NCBI GenBank assembly: GCA_035654655.1
Contig: DASRWI010000045.1
Location: 1 to 24,473, forward strand
Length of the DNA stretch: 24,473 bases
Source of the DNA: DASRWI01 sp035654655
GTDB taxonomy: Bacteria; Bacteroidota; Ignavibacteria; Ignavibacteriales; Ignavibacteriaceae
Reading direction: 5' to 3'
The position numbers were made by a program, and so were the translations under genes. Positions 7,564 to 16,600 of this stretch are shown here, in pieces. Position 1 is the stretch's first letter. Each line of letters opens with the position of its first letter. The notes under the pieces were generated by a model. The model had not been told where the DNA came from. It worked only from the letters and a program-made list of their open reading frames with translations, and made no database searches.

Positions 7564-9915
7564 TTATACCGGGACTTTACTTTCAGTATAATATTTAACT
7601 TTTTCTATAAATTCCTGACTGTCAATTGGTTTAGGAATATAATCTGTTGCACCTGCATTTATACATTTTTCTCTATCGCCTTTCATTGCAAATGCGGTTA
7701 AAGCTATTATAGGAGTTTCTTTATATTCTTCCATCTCCCTAATTTTTTCAGTAGCTTCAAAGCCATTCATCACAGGCATTTGCATATCCATTAGTATCAA
7801 ATCAAATTTTTGTTTTATTACCTGTTCAATAGCCTCAGCACCATTTTCAACAACAACTACATATTCAAAATTGTTCTTCTTTAATAACCTTGTAACAATT
7901 ATTTGTGAATGCTTATAATCTTCAACCAAAAGAATTTTTGTAATATCTTTTTTATCTATTACATCTTCAGGTTTTGTAGGTTCTTCATAACGATTAATCA
8001 TTTGATTAATAGTATCAGCCAAATCTTCAATGTTTGAACTACTTTTATGAAGCAAATCTTCAAACATTCCATCAATTTTCTTTAAGTCTTCTTTGTAATT
8101 TTCTTTACCTGTATAGATGATTACCGGCAGTTTAGCAAATTCTTTTTTTGTTTTAATAGATTTTATAAGGTCAAACCCATTTACCTCAGGCATGTCAAGA
8201 TCAATAATTGCTAAGTCTAAATTCATATTTTGAATCATATTCATAACACGCGAAGACCTGTATTCAGCAATAGCATTATAACCTGCCTGCTCAACTGCTT
8301 GTTTCATTAAGTTCAAGGTAGGAACATCATCGTCAACTATTAAAATATTAGAATCTCTTTTTAATCTATAGCTTGTCAATACTTCAACAAGATATTTATA
8401 TTTAATGGGTTTTACAAAATATTCAACAGCACCCATCAAGAAAGCCTTTTGTTGGTCTGCTTCAACTGAACAAACTATAACAGGTGTATTCTTTGTGTTC
8501 TTATGTTCTCTTATCTGCTTTAATAATTCAAAACCATTTGCATCTGGAAGAACTACATCCATTAATATTGCAAGAAAAATTTCTTTCTCAATAAGTTTTA
8601 ATGCCTGCTCTGCTGAATTGACAATTGTAGGGTCATAGCCCCATTTATTAAGATAATTACTTAACAATTTTGAAGTTGCATAATCATCTTCAACAACTAA
8701 AATTTTATTTTTCTTGTCAGGTTTAGGTAAGTTCTTTAATTGGTCTTCAATTGTTTTAGGTAAACTATTGGCAGAGTTGATGTTAAAATTAAAAGTTGTA
8801 CCTTTACCTAAAGTGCTGGTAACTTCCATCTCACCTGATAGAAGCTCAATATACTTTTTGGCTAATGTTAATCCTAACCCTGTAATATTTCCAATCTTGT
8901 TCCCAATCTCAAAGAATACAAATGGTTCGAAAATACTTTTTAACTTATTGGAAGAAATCCCAATACCCGTATCCGAAATTCTAAAATTAATTTTATTAAC
9001 TGAAGATGTAACTTGAATTGTTATTCTTCCGGCGTCAGTCATCCTTAATGAAAATGAAATAATATTAAGAAGAATAAACCTTAACTTTTGAAAATCAACT
9101 CTTACATTACCATTTATTTTATCTTCTACATCAATTAAAAATTCAATTTGGGAAATATCTAATTTATCTTTATATATTTTAATTATCTCTTCAAGTAAAT
9201 TTTTAATGTCACCATCAGTAACATTCTCTTTAATAATACCTTTGTCAACTTTACCTATATCTATCATATCATTCATTAAGGAAAGAAGATTAAAAGCATT
9301 TTCTTTTAATGTAGAAACATATTCTGCCTGTGAAGAAGTAAGATTATCTTCATTAAGCAAAGATGCAAATCCCAAAATGCTATTTGTTGGAGTTCTTAGT
9401 TCGTGAGAAATTTCTACTACTATATCATTTAAACTTGGGGATACATTTTTTCTTCCCCCAGTCCAGAATTTTAAAAGATTCTGGAAAGTCTCTCCTATAG
9501 TTTCAAGATTATCTTTATCAACTTTAATAAAGGGAGTCTTTTTTGCTACTTTTAAAATAATATATTCGCTTTTTGCGATAGGTATACATAAGCAGCCTTC
9601 ATAAAGTACAAAATCGGTAATCTTAGATGAACATTCTATTTGAGGAAGGAAGGTAATTTTTTCAAATGATCTATCTATTAAATTACAATTAAGACATTCA
9701 GAAATTTCATTTTGAGTTAAAGTCTGTTTGACATTGGATGATCTTCCAATAATCACCAATTTACCATCTTTAACTCTAAATAAAACAGCTGCATATAAAT
9801 CATAATCATTTACTATAAATTCGCAAAGGTTTTCAGGGAAATCGGCTTTATTATTAATTGCTGATTTAAGTAAATCATTGTACTTTAATAAAAATTCTAT
9901 TTTTGAACTTTGCAT
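7564..9915 (-). CDS. Cytosolic hybrid sensor histidine kinase with three C-terminal receiver domains
   Basis: A 783-residue protein without membrane segments. Residues 1-155 look like a GAF-type sensor module with six Cys (31, 74, 77, 95, 108, 110). The HisKA dimerisation helix has ISHELRTP with phospho-acceptor H171. The ATPase domain keeps the G1 box SDTGIGI (314-320), F box IFEPF (328-332) and G2 box GLGLTLAKKYIELLSG (346-361). However, the N-box (about 277-293) reads LLNIISFSLRMT, with Phe288 where the Mg-ATP-binding Asn is expected. Receivers follow at about 403-517 (acidic pocket E409-D411, phospho-Asp D453, K502), 522-640 (D528-D530, D572, T602, K624) and 659-778 (E665, D666, D710, T740, K762). 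There is no HPt domain, so phosphate must pass to a separate HPt protein, or the receivers act allosterically. No response-regulator gene is adjacent. Kinase identity is certain; the input signal is unknown. Confidence 0.93.
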   Translation of the reverse strand: MQSSKIEFLLKYNDLLKSAINNKADFPENLCEFIVNDYDLYAAVLFRVKDGKLVIIGRSSNVKQTLTQNEISECLNCNLIDRSFEKITFLPQIECSSKITDFVLYEGCLCIPIAKSEYIILKVAKKTPFIKVDKDNLETIGETFQNLLKFWTGGRKNVSPSLNDIVVEISHELRTPTNSILGFASLLNEDNLTSSQAEYVSTLKENAFNLLSLMNDMIDIGKVDKGIIKENVTDGDIKNLLEEIIKIYKDKLDISQIEFLIDVEDKINGNVRVDFQKLRFILLNIISFSLRMTDAGRITIQVTSSVNKINFRISDTGIGISSNKLKSIFEPFVFFEIGNKIGNITGLGLTLAKKYIELLSGEMEVTSTLGKGTTFNFNINSANSLPKTIEDQLKNLPKPDKKNKILVVEDDYATSKLLSNYLNKWGYDPTIVNSAEQALKLIEKEIFLAILMDVVLPDANGFELLKQIREHKNTKNTPVIVCSVEADQQKAFLMGAVEYFVKPIKYKYLVEVLTSYRLKRDSNILIVDDDVPTLNLMKQAVEQAGYNAIAEYRSSRVMNMIQNMNLDLAIIDLDMPEVNGFDLIKSIKTKKEFAKLPVIIYTGKENYKEDLKKIDGMFEDLLHKSSSNIEDLADTINQMINRYEEPTKPEDVIDKKDITKILLVEDYKHSQIIVTRLLKKNNFEYVVVVENGAEAIEQVIKQKFDLILMDMQMPVMNGFEATEKIREMEEYKETPIIALTAFAMKGDREKCINAGATDYIPKPIDSQEFIEKVKYYTESKVPV

Positions 9916-10024
9916 ATCGTTACTAATAAATGTTTATACATATGATTTAATGATTGGGACAAACAAATATATAGAAATAGATAAGAAAAAGAAACTTTTA
10001 TTTAAGTTAACTTTTTTTTATAAA

Positions 10025-11365
10025 TTAAAATAACATTCCTGCTAAAGTTGCTGTCATTAAAGTAGCTAATGAACCTCCAATTACAGCCTTTATTCCTAGT
10101 TTTGCAATATCAGATTTTCTTGAAGGTGCCATTGCTCCTGTACCCCCAATTTGAATAGCTATAGAACTGAAGTTTGCAAAACCGCAAAGTGCATAAGTTG
10201 CCATCATAATTGTTTTTTCATTTACAATTTCCTTTGCCTTGATCATTGTACCCAAATCAAGATAGGCAACAAATTCATTTAGAACAACTTTGGTACCTAA
10301 CAGACTTCCAAAAGATAACGAATCCTGCCAAGGTACTCCAATTGCATAAGCCAGAACCTGAAAAATAGAACCAAAAATTAGTTGAAAACTAAGAGGTCGT
10401 CCAATTATCTTATACAAACCTGTAAAATAACTAATACTTTCTAAGGTATAATTAATTAATGCAATTAAAGCTATAAACGCAATCAACATTGCACCAACAT
10501 TTAATGCTAAAGTCAAACCATCACTCGCACCATTTGCAGCAGCTTCAATAACATTAGAAGCATTTTTTTCAACCTGAACTTTTACTCTCCCTTTTGTTTC
10601 AGGGTCACCTGTTTCAGGAAATAATACTTTTGCAATTAATAAAGCAGCAGGAGCAGCCATTACACTAGCACCAAGTAAATGAGTTGCAAAAAATAATTTC
10701 GCCTGGTCCATTGGAAGATGCATAGATTCAGAAAAGTTGATTGCAAGTATTTGGATGTATGCCATTAGAACTCCACCCGCAATAGTTGCCATTCCGCCTA
10801 TCATAATAGTAAGCAATTCACTTTGAGTCATTCCTTTTATATAGGGTTTGATCATCAAAGGAGCTTCAGTCTGACCAACAAAAACTTCAGCAGCACAACT
10901 AATAGATTCTGCACCGCTTGTACCCATTACTCTTGCCATTACCCACGCCATTCCCTGAACTATTTTTTGCATAATTCCAAGGTAGTACATTATTGACATT
11001 AAGCTTGCAAAGAATATTATACTTGGTAAAACCTGAAATGCAAAGAAGACTCCCAAACTCCCTGGCGAACCTGGTCCAACAGCTAAGTTTCCAAAAACAA
11101 ATTTTGAACCTTCAGTTGTAAAATCAAGGATAAGAACAAAAAACCAGCTGATTCCATTGAACATATCTTTAAACCATCCAAGTGGTCCAAAATATTGCCG
11201 TAATTTATCTCCATTAATAATTAAGACAGCAAAAATTATCTGAAGAATTAATCCTCCAGTAACTAATTTCCAATCAATTCTTTTTTTATTATTAGATAAA
11301 AGGAATGCTATTCCGATTATAACAATTAATCCTATTATTCCTCTTATAATTGCTTCAAAATTCAT
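10025..11365 (-). CDS. nupC: Concentrative nucleoside transporter (CNT/NupC family)
   Basis: A 446-residue inner-membrane symporter with many hydrophobic segments that imports nucleosides with Na+ or H+. The nucleobase-binding motif GQTEAP (164-169) is present. E364 in VLNEF and the NFSS stretch (398-401) match the ribose-binding Glu and Asn/Ser of the crystallised Vibrio cholerae CNT. Length is close to the family norm (400-430) with slightly long N-terminal helices. It is the last gene of cdd-tdk-nupC: its ATG lies 9 bp after the tdk stop, and AGGA 8 nt before the ATG overlaps that stop. The neighbours are pyrimidine enzymes, so cytidine, deoxycytidine, uridine or thymidine are the expected cargo (inference from context). 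Which cation it uses cannot be told. Only a weak AT-only hairpin follows it. Confidence 0.95.
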   Translation of the reverse strand: MNFEAIIRGIIGLIVIIGIAFLLSNNKKRIDWKLVTGGLILQIIFAVLIINGDKLRQYFGPLGWFKDMFNGISWFFVLILDFTTEGSKFVFGNLAVGPGSPGSLGVFFAFQVLPSIIFFASLMSIMYYLGIMQKIVQGMAWVMARVMGTSGAESISCAAEVFVGQTEAPLMIKPYIKGMTQSELLTIMIGGMATIAGGVLMAYIQILAINFSESMHLPMDQAKLFFATHLLGASVMAAPAALLIAKVLFPETGDPETKGRVKVQVEKNASNVIEAAANGASDGLTLALNVGAMLIAFIALIALINYTLESISYFTGLYKIIGRPLSFQLIFGSIFQVLAYAIGVPWQDSLSFGSLLGTKVVLNEFVAYLDLGTMIKAKEIVNEKTIMMATYALCGFANFSSIAIQIGGTGAMAPSRKSDIAKLGIKAVIGGSLATLMTATLAGMLF

Positions 11366-11374
11366 TTACTGGTC

Positions 11375-11953
11375 CTATTTCTCTTCAGGTATATAATGAC
11401 ATTTTCTGCAGCGAGCTTCATATATATCTGCAGCACCTACAACAACTCTTTCGCTTGATAAGGTTTTTCTTTGGGTTTTATCAGCAGGATTTCCGCATAT
11501 TACGCAAATTGCTAAAGTTTTTGTAATATATTCTGCAATGGATAATAATTGAGGCATTGGTTCAAAAGGAATTCCTCTATAATCCTGGTCAAGACCTGCA
11601 GCAATTACTCTTTTACCCTGGTCGGCTAAAGTATTACAAACTTTTATAATATCACTTGAAAAAAATTGTGCTTCATCAATACCAATAACCTGAGCATCAT
11701 TAGATAACAACAAAACTTCATTAATATCTTTTATTATTATAGAAGGCAATGATTGTTCACTATGCGAAACAATAGATGAATCCGAATATCGGAGGTCTAT
11801 GGAAGGTTTAAATATTTTTACATTAAGCTTTGCTATTTGAGCTCTTCTTAATCTTCTAATTAGTTCTTCAGTTTTACCACTGAACATACAACCGGCAATT
11901 ACTTCAATCCAACCTGTTCCGTTCGGCATTGAATGAGGAGCCATTTCCATCAT
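11375..11953 (-). CDS. tdk: Thymidine kinase, type II
   Basis: A 192-residue cytosolic enzyme that phosphorylates thymidine (and deoxyuridine) with ATP in pyrimidine salvage. The P-loop GCMFSGKT is at 21-28, the catalytic Glu lies in GIDEAQFF (E94), and the zinc-ribbon 'lasso' domain uses C150/C153 and C182/C185. These are standard for the TK1-like family, whose usual length is 190-200. The start at MMEM is uncertain by a few residues (alternatives at Met2, Met4 and Met9) because no Shine-Dalgarno sequence is visible. It is the middle gene of cdd-tdk-nupC, 36 bp after cdd. TK1-like enzymes are typically feedback-inhibited by dTTP; nothing in the sequence argues against that here. Confidence 0.96.
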   Translation of the reverse strand: MMEMAPHSMPNGTGWIEVIAGCMFSGKTEELIRRLRRAQIAKLNVKIFKPSIDLRYSDSSIVSHSEQSLPSIIIKDINEVLLLSNDAQVIGIDEAQFFSSDIIKVCNTLADQGKRVIAAGLDQDYRGIPFEPMPQLLSIAEYITKTLAICVICGNPADKTQRKTLSSERVVVGAADIYEARCRKCHYIPEEK

Positions 11954-11989
11954 AATATTTGTATTTGAAAAATAGTTAACAAAAAATAG

Positions 11990-12391
11990 TTACTTTAATT
12001 TTGAATCTTCAAAAGCATAAGGAAGGAGTTCATTAATTTTTAAAATCTTTAATTCTTTCTTCTCATTTACCATAATAATATCAATATTACCGCATAGGTC
12101 ACTGATTACTTGTCTACAAGCTCCACAAGGAGAACAAAAATCTGGATGGTCACTTGCAATAGCGATAGCGGAAAAATTTCTTTCACCTTCAGATAAAGCT
12201 TTAAATATTGCAGTTCTTTCTGCACATATAGTCAATGAATAAGAACTACTTTCAATGTTTATTCCGGTGTAAACTTTTCCCTCTTTAGTTAAAAGAGCTG
12301 CTCCTACATGGAAGTTTGAATATGTTGGTAATGCTTTTGCTTTAGACTCAATAGCTTTTTCAGCAAGAGATGTATATTGTTCGTTTGTCAT
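11990..12391 (-). CDS. cdd: Cytidine deaminase
   Basis: A 133-residue enzyme that converts (deoxy)cytidine to (deoxy)uridine. The zinc-site motifs are intact: CAE at 56-58 (C56 ligand, E58 catalytic proton shuttle) and PCGACRQ at 88-94 (C89 and C92 ligands). FHVGAALL (27-34) and the INIESSSY block (45-52) shape the substrate pocket. Length fits the short, homotetrameric class of bacterial CDAs. It is the first gene of the salvage operon, followed by tdk and nupC on the same strand, so imported deoxycytidine can be deaminated to deoxyuridine and then phosphorylated. The gap to the upstream glycosyltransferase gene is 70 bp, enough for a promoter, though I cannot identify one confidently. The ATG has only a weak AAGAAT ribosome site. 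Confidence 0.97.
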   Translation of the reverse strand: MTNEQYTSLAEKAIESKAKALPTYSNFHVGAALLTKEGKVYTGINIESSSYSLTICAERTAIFKALSEGERNFSAIAIASDHPDFCSPCGACRQVISDLCGNIDIIMVNEKKELKILKINELLPYAFEDSKLK

Positions 12392-12461
12392 TATTCTTAA
12401 TTTTATTTATATCACAATTTAAAGATTAAAGCTCAATAAGAAAACATAAAAATACTTTTTT

Positions 12462-13436
12462 TTAGTTCCATCTATCTTTTTTTATGAATGAATTAATAAA
12501 ATTTAATATAAGGAAGCATTCATAAATAATTTGAAGACAAAATATTTGTTGAATTTTAAAATTATAGGAATATTTTTTTTGAAAACTTTTCACAATTAAA
12601 ATATCAAATAATATCTTCATTGAGGGTAAAACAATTATCCGGGGAATAATAGGAACAAGAAACAATGAAAATAACATTATTAGATTAATTAAATGCCATA
12701 TTCCCAGGAGGTTTTTTATTGTGACTGTATAATGATGCGAGGTCTTTAAATGCCTGCTTTTTTGTTTTAAATATTCCTTAAATTTTCCTTTGGTATACGA
12801 ATAAACAAAAGCATCCGATTCTTCTATTATTCCTATTTTTAATTTCCTTTTTACTGCTTCTCTTAATAATAAATCGTCATCTCCGCTTAAGGTTTCTAAT
12901 GTATTTTCATAACCCTTAGTTTTTTCAAAAAGTTTTTTCGAAAATCCCAAATTTCTTCCAAAAGCATTATAAGGAAAGCCCATCTTAAAGAAAGAAAAAG
13001 TAAGAATTGAACTACGAAGATTTTCAAAGCAGGAAATCTTATTAACTAAATTATTCTCTGCAATAAATGGTGAAGGAGCAAATATAAAATCAAATCCTTT
13101 ATCAAATTTTTCAGAATATTTTTTTAACCATTCTGAACTTACTATACAATCAGCATCAGTCATCATTATATAGTCAAAATTTGCTTTTTCAACTCCAAGA
13201 GTCAAAGCCCCTTTTTTACCTGAATATTTTTTACTCTCTGCCTTAAAAACAAAGTAGTTATCCCCTTCATTAATATTCTCTTTTAATTTGTTATAAGTAT
13301 CATCTGATGAACTATCGTCAATAAAAATAATCTCATATTGACTATTTGAAAAGTTAATTGTTCTTAACGAGGTAAATAATTTATCGACATTTTCAGCTTC
13401 ATTTCTTAATGCAATAATAATGGAGATTTTTATCAA
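12462..13436 (-). CDS. Family 2 glycosyltransferase, membrane-associated, TTG start
   Basis: A 324-residue GT-A-fold glycosyltransferase. The N-terminal strand KISIIIALRNE (3-13), FIDDSSSDD (38-46), the metal/nucleotide-sugar DxD as TDADC (93-97), the catalytic-base region GDDDLLL (185-191) and QKSRH (225-229), equivalent to QxxRW of processive-type enzymes, occur in the expected order. Two or three hydrophobic helices (about 245-285 and 297-317) anchor the C-terminus in the membrane. The likely role is transfer of a sugar to a lipid-linked or cell-surface glycan; donor and acceptor are unknown. The start is TTG: an in-frame TAA lies two codons upstream and the next Met is at 91, inside the fold. 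No other glycan genes lie nearby, so context does not define the pathway. Confidence 0.88.
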   Translation of the reverse strand: MIKISIIIALRNEAENVDKLFTSLRTINFSNSQYEIIFIDDSSSDDTYNKLKENINEGDNYFVFKAESKKYSGKKGALTLGVEKANFDYIMMTDADCIVSSEWLKKYSEKFDKGFDFIFAPSPFIAENNLVNKISCFENLRSSILTFSFFKMGFPYNAFGRNLGFSKKLFEKTKGYENTLETLSGDDDLLLREAVKRKLKIGIIEESDAFVYSYTKGKFKEYLKQKSRHLKTSHHYTVTIKNLLGIWHLINLIMLFSLFLVPIIPRIIVLPSMKILFDILIVKSFQKKYSYNFKIQQIFCLQIIYECFLILNFINSFIKKDRWN

Positions 13437-13534
13437 CTTTTATATAAAATATGTTAGTTTTTAAATAACTATTTAAGGCGCCCATAATTTAATTAATTGC
13501 TGATTATATGCAACAAAAAAAAAAATTATTTTTG

Positions 13535-13565
13535 TTTGATTTGTTGATTTGTTTTCTTATTATTT
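13535..13565 (+). promoter_or_regulatory. Possible Bacteroidota-type promoter for the secreted propeller gene
   Basis: TTTG at 13535-13538 is followed after 19 bp by TATTATTT (13558-13565), a partial match to the TTTG-N19/21-TAnnTTTG consensus. The surrounding 13437-13687 stretch is very AT-rich, with a 12-nt A run and several TTTG copies that make exact placement ambiguous. Confidence 0.3.
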
Positions 13566-13687
13566 AAAAGTTAAAATATGATAGTACAAAGATAAGTTTG
13601 ATGTTCCCATCCCAAGATATTAGTGGCTCTTTTTTTACTGAAGATGCTAATTAATTCTTCTTTCATAAAATAAAATCCGGAGTGCAA

Positions 13688-16600
13688 ATGTTCAAAAAAC
13701 AACAGTTTGTTCTTTTGATGAGCCTTCTCCTCGTTACCCTTTTCATTAGTAACGTATTTGCTCAAAAACGAGATCCACGTAAGTGGAATACAGATGTTCG
13801 TCTTTCACAAGTATTCTTCGATGATTCCAAAATTGAAATGATACCTTCAACTCATTTAAATTATGTTCATCCAAATACTTTAACCAGTATTTATGATTTG
13901 AAAAATGTTAAGGCATTTGTTTATCCAAATTTTAGAGTGCATCCAAGTAATAACAGTCAAAGTGAAGTACCGATAACAAGACATCCTACAAATGGCAACA
14001 TTATGTTTGGTTCGTCTAACGCAGTTAAATTTTCACCTTCATTGTTCATTAGTGAAGGTATGTATTTAACAACTGATGGTGGTGTAACCTGGTTTGGCAG
14101 TGATACTACTAACGCTGCGCCTATAAATAACCACGGTGGCGATCCTGCTCCGGCAATTGGTCCCGAAGGAAATCTTTATAATTCTAATTTAGGTTATAGC
14201 ACAGATGGTATTTTTGCTACTGTATCTACAAATATGGGCGCAACATGGTCAAGTGAATTTACAATCATTTCCGGTTCACAAGATAAAAATCATACATTTG
14301 TAAATGATATACCTTCAAGTCCTTATTATGGAAGAGTATATGTTACCTGGTCAAGATTCACAGCTACTAATCCTCCTATATCTATTGCATATTCAACAAA
14401 TGGTGGACAAACTTATAATGCTTGGCAAGATGTTCACACTGTTGCATCAGGGCATTATGCACAAGGTGTTAATGGTAGCGTTGGTCCTAATGGTGAAGTT
14501 TATTTAGCATGGCAAAGTCCAATAGCTGGTTCTCCATATACTGGAGATTTCGTTGGTTTTGCAAAATCTACTGATGGTGGTGCTACATATACCTATAATA
14601 ATATAGCTTATCAAACTAATGGTATTAGAGGTACACTATCTAATAAAGGTGGTATCAGAGTAAATGATTTCCCTTGGATGGGTGTTGATAAAACTAATGG
14701 TCCTAAACGCGGAAACATTTATATAGTAACAGCTGAAAAGAATTTAGCTCCTGCAGGAAGTGACCCTGACATAGTTTTCCATCGCTCAACTGATGGTGGT
14801 ACTACCTGGTCAGCCGGTATTAGAGTAAACCAGGATGCATTAAATAATGGTAAAGACCAATATATGCCTGCCTGCGTTGTTGATGATAAAGGTGCTGTTT
14901 ATGTAGTTTATTACGATAGCCGTAATACTTCTTCTGATTCAGCAGAAGTTTATGTTTCAAGATCAATGGACGGTGGAGATACTTGGGAAGATGTTAAAGT
15001 CAGTGACCATAGATTTAAACCTTATCCAATTTCCGGTTTAGCTGGTGGATACCAGGGTGACTATATTGGTATTACTCATTCTAACGGAAATGTTTTCCCT
15101 TATTGGGCAGATAATTCTACCGGTATTTACCAAGCATGGTCAACAAAAGTTTCTTTTGGTCCTGTTATAACTCATAACTCATTACCAAATACCGAAAACC
15201 TTGCTGGTCCATACCCTGTAAATGCAAGTATAACTTCAGCAACTCCTTTAACAAGTGTTAAAATATTCTGGAAAAGAGGAAGTGGTTCTTTAGATTCTAC
15301 AGCAATGACATTAGATGGAACAACCTGGACAGGTAATATTCCTGGTAATGGAACTGCAGCAACTTATCAATATTATATTTATGCTGTAGATGCAAATGGT
15401 AATTTCGGAAGTGCTCCTGGAGTTCCTGGAACATTCTTCTCATTTGATGCCATGCCTGATAATGTGGCTCCGATAATTACTCATACTACTTTACCTAATC
15501 AATATAGAGAAACATGGCCTCCTGTTTTATCAGCTCTTGCAACAGATAACATTGGTATTGATTCAATTTGGGTTACCTACAAATTAAATACTAATGGAGT
15601 TGAAAGAAACTTTGCATTGAATGTAAACTCAGATGGTTACTCTAATACATTTAATTGCGATACAACTATTATTTCATTAGGTGATACACTTTATTATAGA
15701 ATTAAAGCAAAAGATTCAGGGGCTGCTCATAATATTGGTTACCATCCATCAGCAACTACCTGGAATTCATTTGTATTTGTTCCTGATTTAGTAGCTCCAA
15801 CTTTAACTCATAATCCTCTAAACAATCAGGCAAGAGTTAGATGGCCTTCCTTAGTTAAAGCTAATGTTGGTGACAATTTGGGAGTAAGAAGTGTTACTGT
15901 TGATTATAAGGTTAACAATGGTGTTTTAACCGGTACTTTCCCATTAACATTAACTACTGGTTCAATTTATGCAGCTAACTTCCCGCTTGATACTAATCAG
16001 GTACAAGTTGGCGACACAGTTGAATACAGAATCAGAGCAATTGATTTTTCTACATCTTATAATGTTACTATGGTTCCTGAAACAGGATATTATAAGTTTG
16101 CAATTATCAATACTAAAGGCTTGGTTTTAGTCATCAATGATGATGTTACTTTGAAAGATAGATATTCACCTGAAAAACAAGGTGAAGAAGATTTAAAGTC
16201 ACCTTTAGGTGCATCTTCAACATTATTCAAAAATTCTCTTTTTGAAGATGGCTATACAGTTGATGAAGTACAATTTACAACATTCGATGTTTCTACTTTA
16301 TCTAATTATGATATCGTAGTTCTTAGTGCCGGTTCAAAAACAACATTAATGTTTGATGACCAGGCAAAACGTACTGCTATTCTTAATTTTACTGCAGGTG
16401 GTGGAAAAACCATCGTTGAAGGTGGTGAAGTTGGATGGAAATATAGATCAACAACCGGTGAACCTGATGTTAATTTTAGAACTCAATTATTACATTGTTC
16501 AACCTGGAGCAGTGATCAACCTGGAAATGTAAAAGTTCTGGATTTAGCTCATCCAATATTTGCTGATTTACCTGTTTTATTAAATATTACTGGTACTGGA

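Noticed and set aside
8405..9406. Plus-strand frames opposite the histidine kinase
   Set aside because: They are antisense shadows of the well-supported kinase, with no recognisable domains or start signals.
9960..10024. Terminator of the salvage operon (AACTT-AAATAA-AAGTT on the minus strand)
   Set aside because: The stem is only 5 A/T-rich pairs; in DNA of this composition it is not distinguishable from chance.
13682..13684. GTG as start of the secreted propeller gene
   Set aside because: The base G of this GTG is part of the GGAG ribosome site of the ATG at 13688, which also gives a normal signal peptide.
13688..15150. Active exo-alpha-sialidase
   Set aside because: Asp-boxes are present but I could not find a convincing FRIP motif or catalytic set; Asp-boxes alone also occur in non-enzymatic propellers.
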